The notes: generated by a model from the letters alone, not told the origin. Numbered from the stretch's first letter, positions 8,744-16,465 are shown. The stretch is 28,374 bases of DNA from JAWXBK01 sp040878185 (GCA_040878185.1 JBBDMS010000025.1:1-28374), one strand, 5' to 3'. Program-made: numbers and translations.

Positions 8744-9676
8744 TCAGGCGCGGCGGCGGCGCACCGGCTTCGTCGTTCGCGGCGATGCGGGAGCGACGAC
8801 GGGCTCGAAACTGGCCTTGAGAAAATCGACCAGACGCTGTGCCGGCGGCGGCAGATTGCTGCTGCGATAAAGACCGACCCACACCGGATCGAGCGCGGGA
8901 AGACCGGCATTGGCCGGCAAGGCGGCGAGCCCCGCCGGCACGGTGCGGCGCGACAGCACGGTCAAGCCGAGACCCGATTTCGCCGCCGCAATCAGGCTCG
9001 ACAAACTGGGGCTCGCGAACACCATGCGCCAGGGCCGCGCTGCGCCGTTGAGCGCGCGGATCATCCGTTCGCGATAGATGCAGCCCTCGGGATAGACGAT
9101 CAGCGGCACCGGTTTTTCGCTGTCCCTGGCGAGGTCCGCCGGTCCGACCCAGGCGAGTTCTTCCTGCCAGATCTGGACCGAGGGCCGGTTCGGCAGTTCG
9201 CCGGTCATTGCGACCACGAGATCGAATGCGCCGGTGTCGAGGCCGGCGAGCAGTTCGGTCGACAAGGCGCAACTCACCGTCAGCGCCGAATCGAGATGCG
9301 CATCGGAGAAGCGCCCGAGACTTTCGGGCAGCAACGACACGGCGTAATCGTTGGGCAGACCGACGCGGATCGTGCCGTCCGTCTTGTGCGCGACGATCTG
9401 CGCCACCGCCTCATCGTTGAGGCCGAGAATGCGCTCGGCATATCCGCGCAGCAACTGCCCGGTTTCGGTCAGCAGCAGACCCTGCCGGTTGCGGTGAAAC
9501 AGCGCGGTTCCGACCAGGCTTTCGAGCCGCTGCAATTGCAGGCTGATCGCCGGCTGCGATCGGCCGAGCCGGTCGGCGGCCCGCGTCACGCCGTTCAGCT
9601 CCGCGACCGTCACGAAGGTTCGCAGCAGATCCATGTCGATGTTGAGCAGCGCGCTTTTGCGCGCATCGGCCGCCAT
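8744..9676 (-). CDS. LysR-family transcriptional regulator
   Basis: The 310-residue protein has the LysR layout: a winged helix-turn-helix near residues 15-75 (MDLLRTFVTVAELNGVTRAA, then RSQPAISLQLQRLE) and a periplasmic-binding-like effector domain to about residue 300, followed by a basic Pro/Arg-rich tail ending RRRRA. It would bind DNA as a tetramer and respond to a small molecule. The start is uncertain: ATG at 9676 is eight bases past the stop of the MotB-like gene, whereas ATG at 9634 begins exactly at the conserved MDLLRTF and would give 296 residues. LysR proteins usually control a neighbour. The candidates are the deaminase directly downstream and the creatinase/importer block; nothing in the sequence proves a target. 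The + strand frame overlapping it is antisense shadow. Confidence 0.9.
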   Translation of the reverse strand: MAADARKSALLNIDMDLLRTFVTVAELNGVTRAADRLGRSQPAISLQLQRLESLVGTALFHRNRQGLLLTETGQLLRGYAERILGLNDEAVAQIVAHKTDGTIRVGLPNDYAVSLLPESLGRFSDAHLDSALTVSCALSTELLAGLDTGAFDLVVAMTGELPNRPSVQIWQEELAWVGPADLARDSEKPVPLIVYPEGCIYRERMIRALNGAARPWRMVFASPSLSSLIAAAKSGLGLTVLSRRTVPAGLAALPANAGLPALDPVWVGLYRSSNLPPPAQRLVDFLKASFEPVVAPASPRTTKPVRRRRA

Positions 9677-9684
9677 CGTCGCGC

Positions 9685-10776
9685 TCAGCGTTGGTCGAGC
9701 CGGAGCTCGATCCGGCGGTTGCGCTGGAGAGCCTCTTCGCTGTCGCCGGTATCGAGCGGCTGGAATTCGCCAAAGCCGCCGGCGGCGAGCCGCTCGGGCG
9801 GCAGGCCGCGCGCGATCAGATATTCGACCACCGAAATCGCGCGCGCCGTCGACAGTTCCCAGTTGGAATCGTAGATCGTCGAGCGGATCGGCCGCCGGTC
9901 GGTATGACCGTCGACCCGCAGCACCCAATCGATCTCCGGCGGTATTTCGGCCGATATCTGCAAGAGCGCGTCGGCGATGCCGGCGATCTGCCTTTGGCCT
10001 TCGAACCCGAGCTCGGCGGAGGCGGATTCGAACAGCACATCCGATTTGAAAACGAACCGGTCGCCGACGATCGCGATGTCCTCGCGCTCGCCGAGGATCT
10101 CGCGCAGGCGGCCGAAGAACTCGGATCGATAGCGCGCCAGCTCCTCGACCTTGCCGGCAAGCGCGATGTTCAGCCGTCGGCCGAGATCCACGATCTGGAC
10201 GTCCTTCTCGACCGCCTCGGCTTCCGCCGCTTCGAGCGAGACCGCGAGCCGCGCGAGCTGCTGGCGCAGTGCCAGCAACTGCCGGTTCAGCAGTTCGACC
10301 TGGCGCTGCGCTTCCTCGGTCAATTGCTCCTGCGCCGACAATTGGCGCTCGCTGTCGGTCTCGGTCGTCAGAAGCTTATCGGCCAGCTCGTCGCGCAGGC
10401 TCTCGAGCGCCGCGATGTCGGCCAGCAGCTTGCTCATTTCTTCGCGATGCGCGTCATCCAGTTCGGCAATCTGGGCGGCGAGCGTATCGCGCTGGCCGAT
10501 CGAGGCCTGCAGCTCGGCCGACAGCTCCGCGAGATTGACGCGCAGCTCGTCGCTCGCGGATTGTTCGAGCGCGAGAAGATCGGTCAGTTCGGCGATCTGC
10601 TGATTGAGCCGGTTCAACGCGCGGTCGCGGCCGGAGAGCGCATCGGTCAGGAAGAACTGGGCGATGACGAACAGCATCAGGATGAAGATGATGACCATGA
10701 GCAACGTGCTGAGCACGTCGACATAGCCCGGCCAGGCATCGAACCCGCGCTGGAAGCGGCGGTTCGCCATCGCCAT
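9685..10776 (-). CDS. MotB-like stator protein with OmpA peptidoglycan-binding domain
   Basis: The 363-residue protein has one N-terminal membrane helix (residues about 18-43, WPGYVDVLSTLLMVIIFILM) with Asp20 placed like the proton-carrying aspartate of MotB, ExbD and TolR. A long Glu/Gln/Leu/Ala-rich coiled coil covers residues about 48-215. The C-terminal OmpA/MotB domain spans about 235-363, with VDGHTD at 288-293, Asn305 and Arg312 in NWELSTARA, and RNRRIEL near 352. It should anchor a proton channel to peptidoglycan in the periplasm. The start is four bases after the stop of the MotA/ExbB-like gene, so the two are a translationally coupled pair. No flagellar genes surround it, and the coiled coil is far longer than in MotB, so this is not an ordinary flagellar stator. 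The exact job is unknown. Confidence 0.85.
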   Translation of the reverse strand: MAMANRRFQRGFDAWPGYVDVLSTLLMVIIFILMLFVIAQFFLTDALSGRDRALNRLNQQIAELTDLLALEQSASDELRVNLAELSAELQASIGQRDTLAAQIAELDDAHREEMSKLLADIAALESLRDELADKLLTTETDSERQLSAQEQLTEEAQRQVELLNRQLLALRQQLARLAVSLEAAEAEAVEKDVQIVDLGRRLNIALAGKVEELARYRSEFFGRLREILGEREDIAIVGDRFVFKSDVLFESASAELGFEGQRQIAGIADALLQISAEIPPEIDWVLRVDGHTDRRPIRSTIYDSNWELSTARAISVVEYLIARGLPPERLAAGGFGEFQPLDTGDSEEALQRNRRIELRLDQR

Positions 10777-10780
10777 GGCG

Positions 10781-11929
10781 CTAGCGCACCTGCGGCGTTT
10801 CGCCCTCGGCGATGGCCGCGATGGTCCGGGTCAGCAGTTTGATCTCGCTGCGGAGCTCATGAACCATGTACTGGCGGCCGGTGACGGTTTCGTCGACCAG
10901 CCGGTTCATCTGAATATCGAGATTGCGCAGATGCTGGCGGCTCGCTTCGTCGATACCCTGCGTGCCGGCGCCCATCGATTCGTTCATCCGTTGCAGGATC
11001 GCCTGTAGCGCGTTCTGGCTTTCGGCGACCTTGACCAGCAGCTGCTGTTCGGCGCGCATCTGATCGGTGAGGAGCGTGAGACGTTCGACCATGGTGTGCG
11101 TGCGCTGGTTCGCCTGCACGCGGCCTTCCTCGGCATGCGACATCGTGCGCTGCAGGTTGTCGAGGCTTTCGGCGGTCTGTTCGAGCAGCGCCTGGATGTA
11201 GACCGGCACCGACTGCTCGCCGTCGGTTACCGGGCCGCCGGCGCTGAGCCGCGTCTGGCCCGAGAGCCAGTCTTCGACCTCGTTGTAGAAACGATTCTGC
11301 GCCTGGCCCGCCTGCAGTTCGAGGAATCCCACGACCAGCGAACCGGCGAGGCCGAACAGCGACGAGCTGAAGGCCGTGCCCATGCCCGTCAGCGGCTGCT
11401 GCAAACTGGTCTTGAGCTGATCGAACATGATGCTGACATCGCCGCCGCCGACCGCCATGTTCGTGATCGCGTTGGTGACGCCGTTGATCGTGCCGAGCAG
11501 ACCCCAGAACGTGCCGAGCAAGCCGAGGAACACCAGCAGGCCGATGAAATAGCGGGACAGCTCGTGCGATTCCATCAGGCGCGCCTGCAGCCCGTCCAGC
11601 AGCGAGCGCAGCGACAAAGCCGACAGGCTGAAGCGGCCGCGGCGCTCGCCGATCATCGCCGCCATCGGTGCCAGCAATCGGGGACCGTGTGCGGCAATGT
11701 CGGGCGCTCCGCTGCGAAACCTCTCGATCCAGTCGATCTCGCGATAGAGGCGGATTACCTGCCAGAAGGTGAAGCAGATACCGATCAGCAGTACAACGAA
11801 GATGCCGCCATTGAGCCCCGGATTGTACGAGAACGCCTGGACGATGCGGTCGTGGAGAACGGCCGCGAGCACCAGGACGGCCAGAATGCCGGCGCTCATC
11901 CAGGCGAGATAGCGACCGGGACGCGTCAT
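10781..11929 (-). CDS. MotA/TolQ/ExbB-type proton channel subunit with C-terminal coiled coil
   Basis: The 382-residue inner-membrane protein has hydrophobic helices at about residues 8-28, 42-60, 127-150 and 185-205. The conserved MotA/TolQ/ExbB core reads GLLVFLGLLGTFWGLLGTI followed later by GMGTAFSSSLFGLAGSLVVG. A cytoplasmic, helical, Gln/Glu-rich tail runs from about 245 to the end and looks coiled-coil, which TolQ and ExbB lack. It is paired, with a three-base gap, with a MotB-like OmpA protein. Together they form a candidate 5:2 stator using the proton gradient. The ZorA/ZorB pair of Zorya defence has the same domains, but ZorA has a much longer tail and ZorC/D partners, which are absent here. 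Role unassigned; the channel assignment is firm by family pattern. Confidence 0.85.
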   Translation of the reverse strand: MTRPGRYLAWMSAGILAVLVLAAVLHDRIVQAFSYNPGLNGGIFVVLLIGICFTFWQVIRLYREIDWIERFRSGAPDIAAHGPRLLAPMAAMIGERRGRFSLSALSLRSLLDGLQARLMESHELSRYFIGLLVFLGLLGTFWGLLGTINGVTNAITNMAVGGGDVSIMFDQLKTSLQQPLTGMGTAFSSSLFGLAGSLVVGFLELQAGQAQNRFYNEVEDWLSGQTRLSAGGPVTDGEQSVPVYIQALLEQTAESLDNLQRTMSHAEEGRVQANQRTHTMVERLTLLTDQMRAEQQLLVKVAESQNALQAILQRMNESMGAGTQGIDEASRQHLRNLDIQMNRLVDETVTGRQYMVHELRSEIKLLTRTIAAIAEGETPQVR

Positions 11930-11986
11930 CGCGGGGGCCGGCGGCAGGACAAAGATTTCATCGGCACTTCCACGCGGCAGACCGCG

Positions 11987-13447
11987 TCATTGCGTCTTTG
12001 GCAGAATGTCGACGCGATCGGCGGGCTCGCCCTCGATATTGTTGCCGAGGGCTCGAACATCCATGCGTGTGCTGCGGACGCCTTCGTTGATCAGAAAGGC
12101 GCGCACGGCGAGCGCGCGGGAGAGCGACATGCGGCGCGCCCGGCTCGCGGAATCCTCGTCGCCGGCCGCGTAGGCCAGCAGTTCGAGCCGCAACATTTCG
12201 TCGTCCGCCATGCGGACCGCGAGCTCGCGCAGCGCGCCTTCGGCTTCCGGCGGCAGATCGGCTGATTCGCTGGCGAACACAACGCTTACCTGGCCGTCCG
12301 GCATCGTGATCGGCGGCAGGGACGCTTCCTGCGTTCCGGCCTCTTCGTCGGCGTCGATCTCTTCCTCGGCGGCGACGTCTTCCTCGGCGGCGACGTCTTC
12401 CTCGGCCGCGAGTTCCGCTTCGGCCGCAGCCGCCTGGGCGGCCAATTCCTCTTCGGCCTCGACGGCGGCGATCGCGGCCGCGTCCGCTTCGGCCTGTGCT
12501 TCGGCTTCGGTCGCTTGTTCGGCGGCTTCAGCGGCGCTGGCGCTCGCCAGTGCGGCCGCTTCCGCTTCGGCCTGTTCCGCTTCGGCTTCTGCTTCCGCGG
12601 CTTTCGCGGTTGACGCGGCGGCTGCTTCCGCCGCCGCTGCTTCCTCGGCGGCGGTTGCGCCGGCGGCAACCGCTTCGACTTCAGCCTCGGCGGCGGCTGT
12701 GGCGGCGGCCTGTTCGGCTTCGGCCTCGGCGATTTCGGCTTCCGCTTCGGCGACGGCTTCGTCGGTTGCCATCTCTTCGGTGCTCAGCGCGGCCGGCGCT
12801 TCGGGTACGACGGGGGCGGCGGGCGGAATCTCCGGCAGGCTCGGCGCCGTCGTGGTCGTCGTCGCCGTCATCGTCGACGTGCTGCTCGTCGTGGGTGCCG
12901 GCGGCGGAATTTCGGGCAGGTTCAGATCGGCAACGGCCGCACTGCTCGCTGTGGTCGTGCTGGGTGTGGGGGCGGTGGCGGCCGGGACGATCGGTGCCGA
13001 TACGGCGGCGGGTGCCGTTGCCGCCGCCGGCAGTGCGGGCGCGGTATAGGCCGTCGCCTGGGTCACGCCGTTGGTGACGCGGATCAGCAGCGTCGATTGC
13101 GGATAGGATTCCGGGGGATAGCGCAGCAACCGTGCCGGCTGGTTGCCATGGGGATTGTAGACGCTGCCATAGGTGGCGCCGGCGGTGCCGGCGCCGTTCG
13201 GCTGATAAGGGTAACCGTACATCGTGATGGTCGGATAGTTGCCGGCCGGCATTGTGCCCGGCACAGCGGGCCCGAGACTGTCGAGCACCGACTGGTCGAT
13301 ATAGACCTCCTGCGCGGCAGCCGGCAGCGCCAACCCCAAGGTCGCGCTGAAGACCGCCAGTGCCAAGGCCCGACCCGGGGTATTGCCCCGTTCGGCCGCT
13401 CGCTTGTCACGGCTGCATGCACGCCGCTTCATGACCGTCGCTTGCAT
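11987..13447 (-). CDS. Secreted OmpA-like protein with long Ala/Glu-rich spacer
   Basis: The 486-residue product begins with a signal peptide (hydrophobic ALALAVFSATLGLALPAAA, cleavage likely before Gln46), so it is exported. A mature N-terminal region (about 46-130) is rich in Tyr, Pro and Gly. A Thr/Pro/Ala linker with two LPEIPP-type repeats follows. Then comes a roughly 160-residue stretch made almost only of Ala and Glu, probably a long charged helix. The last 100 residues form a small OmpA-like domain with VVFASESADLPPEA and SRARRMSLSRALAVR. It probably bridges periplasm and peptidoglycan. It heads the minus-strand run into the stator pair, 57 bases away, and has a good promoter upstream. 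Starts at 13447 and 13432 are both possible. Two perfect 18-base units at 12361-12396 encode repeated Glu/Asp/Ala blocks. Confidence 0.82.
   Translation of the reverse strand: MQATVMKRRACSRDKRAAERGNTPGRALALAVFSATLGLALPAAAQEVYIDQSVLDSLGPAVPGTMPAGNYPTITMYGYPYQPNGAGTAGATYGSVYNPHGNQPARLLRYPPESYPQSTLLIRVTNGVTQATAYTAPALPAAATAPAAVSAPIVPAATAPTPSTTTASSAAVADLNLPEIPPPAPTTSSTSTMTATTTTTAPSLPEIPPAAPVVPEAPAALSTEEMATDEAVAEAEAEIAEAEAEQAAATAAAEAEVEAVAAGATAAEEAAAAEAAAASTAKAAEAEAEAEQAEAEAAALASASAAEAAEQATEAEAQAEADAAAIAAVEAEEELAAQAAAAEAELAAEEDVAAEEDVAAEEEIDADEEAGTQEASLPPITMPDGQVSVVFASESADLPPEAEGALRELAVRMADDEMLRLELLAYAAGDEDSASRARRMSLSRALAVRAFLINEGVRSTRMDVRALGNNIEGEPADRVDILPKTQ
12361..12406. repeat. 18-base tandem repeat in the Ala/Glu spacer
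   Basis: Two perfect 18-base copies (12361-12378 and 12379-12396) are followed by a 10-base partial third copy. On the minus strand they encode EEDVAA repeated in frame inside the OmpA-like protein. Because the unit is a multiple of three, copy-number change would lengthen or shorten the helix without a frameshift. Confidence 0.85.
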
Positions 13448-13482
13448 CGCACCGTCCCGCCAGAAACCCTTGATTCCAACGT

Positions 13483-13511
13483 ACTATATCGGAGGGGCAA
13501 GGGCCGAACAA
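13483..13511 (-). promoter_or_regulatory. Sigma-70-like promoter for the OmpA/stator run
   Basis: On the minus strand a TTGTTC -35 box (13511-13506) is separated by exactly 17 bases from a TATAGT -10 box (13488-13483). Transcription would start near 13476, about 30 bases before the OmpA-like start codon. It is one of the best promoter matches in the window and lies in the correct orientation. It suggests the run 13447-9685, possibly with the LysR gene, is one transcript. Confidence 0.6.
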
Positions 13512-13520
13512 CCGCGCCCG

Positions 13521-13552
13521 GCCTTTGTCACGCCCCAGCCTTTGTCACGCCC
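13521..13552. repeat. Tandem duplication spanning the suhB stop codon
   Basis: A 17-base unit at 13521-13537 is repeated directly as 13538-13552 (15 bases identical). On the minus strand each copy contains GGGCGTGACAAAGGC, whose TGA is the suhB stop (13545-13547) in the copy nearest the gene. The duplicate adds a second in-line copy of the end of the gene, just past it. Confidence 0.85.
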
Positions 13553-14336
13553 GTGTGAGAAGATCGCGGATCGGCGCCGCCAGCGCAGGATTGGTCGCAA
13601 GGATACTCGGGCTATCCACGCGCAAGGCGCCGCCCTCGATCTCGGAAACGAAGCCGCCCGCTTCGCGGACCAGAATGACCCCGGCCGCGATGTCCCAGGG
13701 GCTCAAATCGCGCTCCCAGAACCCGTCGTAGCGCCCGGCGGCGACATAAGCGAGGTCGAGCGCTGCGGCACCCAGGCGGCGCACGCCCGATACGGCCGGC
13801 ATGACGCGGCCGAGCTCGCCCAGAAACTTCGGATGATCGCCGTATTCGGCAAACGGAATGCCGGTTGCGACCAGCGCCTGGTCGATCCGCTTGCGGCCTG
13901 AAACCCGCATCCGCCGATCGTTCTGCCAGGCGCCCTGACCCTTTTCGGCCCAGAACATCTCGTCCTTGATCGGATCGAGAATGACACCCGCGATGATTTC
14001 GCCGGCGCGTTCGAGCCCGATCGAAATCGCGAAATGCGGAATCCCGTGCAGGAAATTGGTGGTGCCGTCGAGCGGATCGACGATCCAGCGATGTTCGGTA
14101 TCGTCGCCCTTGATCTCGCCGCTCTCTTCCATCAGCAGGCCGAAGCGTGGGCGGGCATGCATCAGTTCGTCGCGCAGGGTGCGTTCGGCGCGCAGATCGG
14201 CCTGCGAGACGTAGTCGGCCGGACCTTTAACGGAGACCTGAAGCTGCTCGACTTCGCCGAAATCGCGCTTGAGACCGCGCGATGCCTTGTCGGCGGCGCG
14301 GGTCATGACATTGATGAGGGGCGAGCGGATGGCCAT
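13545..14336 (-). CDS. suhB: Inositol-1-monophosphatase family protein SuhB
   Basis: The 263-residue cytoplasmic phosphatase carries the full Mg-binding set of the family: Glu70 in MEESGE, the DPLDGTTNF motif at 87-95 (Asp87, Asp90), and the second motif PWDIAAG at 213-219 with Asp215. Members hydrolyse inositol monophosphate or related sugar phosphates. E. coli SuhB also acts in rRNA transcription antitermination, which may or may not apply here. It sits 44 bases downstream of efp on the same strand, an order common in alphaproteobacteria, and is probably co-transcribed. The length is normal for the family and no key residue is missing. Its stop codon lies inside a short tandem duplication. 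Confidence 0.93.
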   Translation of the reverse strand: MAIRSPLINVMTRAADKASRGLKRDFGEVEQLQVSVKGPADYVSQADLRAERTLRDELMHARPRFGLLMEESGEIKGDDTEHRWIVDPLDGTTNFLHGIPHFAISIGLERAGEIIAGVILDPIKDEMFWAEKGQGAWQNDRRMRVSGRKRIDQALVATGIPFAEYGDHPKFLGELGRVMPAVSGVRRLGAAALDLAYVAAGRYDGFWERDLSPWDIAAGVILVREAGGFVSEIEGGALRVDSPSILATNPALAAPIRDLLTRA

Positions 14337-14380
14337 CGGTTCAGTTCAGGGCCATCCCGACGAGCGGGCGGCGCCTGAAT

Positions 14381-14947
14381 TCAGTCCTTGGCCCGTTCGA
14401 CGTAACTGGCGTCGGCCGTGTTCACGACGATCCGCGTGCCGCTTTCGATATGCGGCGGCACCAGAACGCGCACGCCGTTCTCGAGGATCGCGGGCTTGTA
14501 CGACGACGATGCCGTCTGACCCTTCACGACCGCATCCGCCTCGACGATCTGCATGATCACGCTGTCGGGCAGCGAGACGCTGATCGGGCTGTCTTCGTAG
14601 CTCTCGATCGTCACCATCATGCCGTCCTGAAGGAACGCGGCGGGCTCGCCGATCATGTCCTCGGGCAGCGTGATCTGTTCGAAATTCTGGTTGTCCATGA
14701 AGGTGTACTGGTCGCCGTCCTTGAACAGATACTGATACTCCTTCGAATCCAGCCTAACGCGCTCGACGGTTTCGCTCGAACGGAAGCGTTCGTTCAGCTT
14801 GGTGCCGTCGCGCACTTCCTTGAGTTCGACCTGGAGATAGGCGCCGCCCTTGCCCGGCTGGGTATGCTGGATCCTGACCGCACGCCAGAGGCGGCCTTCA
14901 TGCTCGATGATATTGCCGGGACGAATGGCATTGCCGTTGATCTTCAT
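14381..14947 (-). CDS. efp: Translation elongation factor P
   Basis: The 188-residue product has the three beta-barrel domains of EF-P. Domain I starts MKINGNAIRPGNIIEHEGRL and holds the tip loop QPGKGGAY, whose Lys33 is the position that is modified in many bacteria. Domain III ends with PPHIESGTRIVVNTADASY, the family signature. EF-P binds the ribosome between the P and E sites and relieves stalling at consecutive prolines. No modification gene is visible in the window. The gene is followed by suhB and has a separate leader of about 145 bases with a weak promoter match. Length and motifs are fully standard. Confidence 0.96.
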   Translation of the reverse strand: MKINGNAIRPGNIIEHEGRLWRAVRIQHTQPGKGGAYLQVELKEVRDGTKLNERFRSSETVERVRLDSKEYQYLFKDGDQYTFMDNQNFEQITLPEDMIGEPAAFLQDGMMVTIESYEDSPISVSLPDSVIMQIVEADAVVKGQTASSSYKPAILENGVRVLVPPHIESGTRIVVNTADASYVERAKD

Positions 14948-15013
14948 GGGTCGAAAAGTCCGTCTGGATGGGGTGTTGCTGGATGGGTTGGTGGGCGCGC
15001 CGAAAGGCGGCGG

Positions 15014-15042
15014 AACCTATCATTCCGACCCGAGGGAGTAAA
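15014..15042 (-). promoter_or_regulatory. Possible promoter for efp
   Basis: On the minus strand TTTACT (15042-15037) and TAGGTT (15019-15014) are spaced by 17 bases, about 70 bases upstream of the efp start codon. The -10 match is poor, so this is only a candidate. It is placed in the right gap and orientation. Confidence 0.35.
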
Positions 15043-15045
15043 CGG

Positions 15046-15074
15046 GAGCGGGCGACCCCGGTGGCGGCCCGCTC
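15046..15074 (-). terminator. Hairpin after the glutamine-synthetase-like gene
   Basis: GAGCGGGC (15046-15053) and GCCCGCTC (15067-15074) form a perfect 8-bp stem with a 13-base loop, 20 bases past the stop of the gene ending at 15094. Read on the minus strand it is followed by only a short TTT, so it is at best a weak intrinsic terminator. Confidence 0.3.
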
Positions 15075-15093
15075 GGGCGCCGTCCCGGCCGGC

Positions 15094-16425
15094 TCAGGCC
15101 ATTTCGAAATTGCGCCGCCGGTCGATGTCGGTGACGAAGGATTCCAGCGCCGCGATCTCGAGCCGCTCGACCACCATCAGATTGTCGACGAATTGCGGCG
15201 ACAGGATTTCGCGGGTGATCGGGCTGCCATCGCACAAGGCGAGTGCGGTCCAGAGATTGCCCGGCACCGTCTCGACATCGGCGCGATAGGCGTTGCCGGT
15301 CGACGGCGGCGGCAAAGTCAGCTTCTTCGCGATGCCGCGCATGCCGGCGCCGAGGCAGGCCGAGAAGGCGACATAGGGATTGAGATCGGCACCGCCGATG
15401 CGATGTTCGACACGACACGCGCCGGGATCGGTGTTGATGACGCGCAGACCCACCGTTCGATTGTCGATGCCCCACGACGCCGTCGTGCCGGCGAGCGTCT
15501 CCGCCTTCATGCGCTTGTATGAATTCGCATAGGGCGCGAACAGCAAGGTACTCGGGATCAGCGCATCGAGCAGCCCGGCGACATAATGCTGCATCACCGG
15601 CGCCATGTTGTGCGGCTGCTTCGGATCGTGAAAGACCGGCTTGCCGGTGCCGCGCTCGACCAGGCTCTGATGGATATGGCCGGAGCAGCCGGACATGTTC
15701 TCGTGGATCTTCGCCATGAAGGTCGCCGACATGCCGAGGCCCGCCGCAGCCTGTTTGACTGCGGTCTTGAAGGCGATGACGCGATCGGCCATCGCAAGCG
15801 GATCGCTCGCCTTGAGGGTGATCTCGAACTGGCCCTGGCCCCATTCCGAACCGCCGCCTTCGACGGCATCGGCGAACCATTGCCGGATCTGACGATAGAG
15901 CGGTTCGTAGAAATGACCCTCATAGACCGAATAACAGTGAACATCCTTCGACACGGTCTCGACCGTCGACCAGTGGCCGAGGCGAATCTTCTCGATCGGG
16001 GTCGGCAGAATGTGGAATTCGAGTTCGAGTGCGAACCGCGCGTCGTACCCGAGCCCATTAAGTTGTGCGAGCTGACGCTTCAACTCCGAGCGCGGGCAGA
16101 ACGGGCAAAGACTGTCGTCGGGCCACACCCAGTCGAACAACACCATCGCGGTGTCGGGTTCCCAGGGTGCGAGACGCAGGGTCGAGAGATCGGGGCGACC
16201 TTTCACGTCGGGCAGGCCGCCTTCGAACTGGCCGGGCGCGGATTCGTCCATCGGGCCGGTATTGAGAATGGTCCAGGGCATGCGGAAGCCCTTGGCGGCG
16301 GTCGCCAGGAAGTAATCGGCCGTGTAACGCTTGCCGCGCAGCGTGCCGACCTGGTCGGGCCCGCCGCCGATCACGGTCGTAATGCCGTTCTTTTCGATAA
16401 AGCTCCGCGCTTCCTCGAGATCCAA
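15094..16425 (-). CDS. Glutamine-synthetase-family enzyme (possible gamma-glutamyl-amine ligase)
   Basis: The 443-residue product has the glutamine synthetase fold: a short N-terminal domain, metal-binding Glu134 and Glu136 in FALELEFHI, the GQGQFEIT block at 197-204, the ATP/metal region MSGCSGHIHQSL at 244-255, NRTVGLRV at 322-329 and RVEHRIGGADLNPY at 338-351. It lacks the adenylylation-tyrosine surroundings of GlnA and is shorter, so it is more like the GlnT/PuuA-type ligases that join glutamate to ammonia or an amine. The true substrate is not readable. The start is a TTG at 16425, supported by a near-perfect GGGGGAGG five bases upstream; the frame is open much further, but only inside the aldolase gene. 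It lies 40 bases downstream of the aldolase on the same strand. Confidence 0.85.
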   Translation of the reverse strand: MDLEEARSFIEKNGITTVIGGGPDQVGTLRGKRYTADYFLATAAKGFRMPWTILNTGPMDESAPGQFEGGLPDVKGRPDLSTLRLAPWEPDTAMVLFDWVWPDDSLCPFCPRSELKRQLAQLNGLGYDARFALELEFHILPTPIEKIRLGHWSTVETVSKDVHCYSVYEGHFYEPLYRQIRQWFADAVEGGGSEWGQGQFEITLKASDPLAMADRVIAFKTAVKQAAAGLGMSATFMAKIHENMSGCSGHIHQSLVERGTGKPVFHDPKQPHNMAPVMQHYVAGLLDALIPSTLLFAPYANSYKRMKAETLAGTTASWGIDNRTVGLRVINTDPGACRVEHRIGGADLNPYVAFSACLGAGMRGIAKKLTLPPPSTGNAYRADVETVPGNLWTALALCDGSPITREILSPQFVDNLMVVERLEIAALESFVTDIDRRRNFEMA

Positions 16426-16430
16426 CGTCG

Positions 16431-16438
16431 CCTCCCCC
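16431..16438 (-). promoter_or_regulatory. Shine-Dalgarno site setting a TTG start
   Basis: On the minus strand GGGGGAGG is followed by CGACG and then TTG at 16425. No ATG or GTG lies near the expected N-terminus. This site is the reason for choosing the TTG start of the glutamine-synthetase-like gene. Confidence 0.7.
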
Positions 16439-16465
16439 GAAGCCCGGTTGGAACGAACGCCGGGT

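Noticed and set aside
8564..9874. A 436-codon + strand frame over the LysR gene
   Set aside because: It is antisense to a clear LysR protein and has an Arg/Gln-rich shadow composition.
9685..11929. The MotA/MotB-like pair as a Zorya defence system
   Set aside because: ZorA has a much longer coiled-coil tail, and no ZorC, ZorD or ZorE gene lies next to the pair. Neighbours are housekeeping genes, not a defence island.
12210..13049. A 279-codon open frame on the + strand, rich in Ser and Ala
   Set aside because: It is the exact antisense of the Ala/Glu-rich spacer of the OmpA-like gene. Repetitive GCG/GAA-type codons keep the other strand open. It has no start signal and no recognisable domain.
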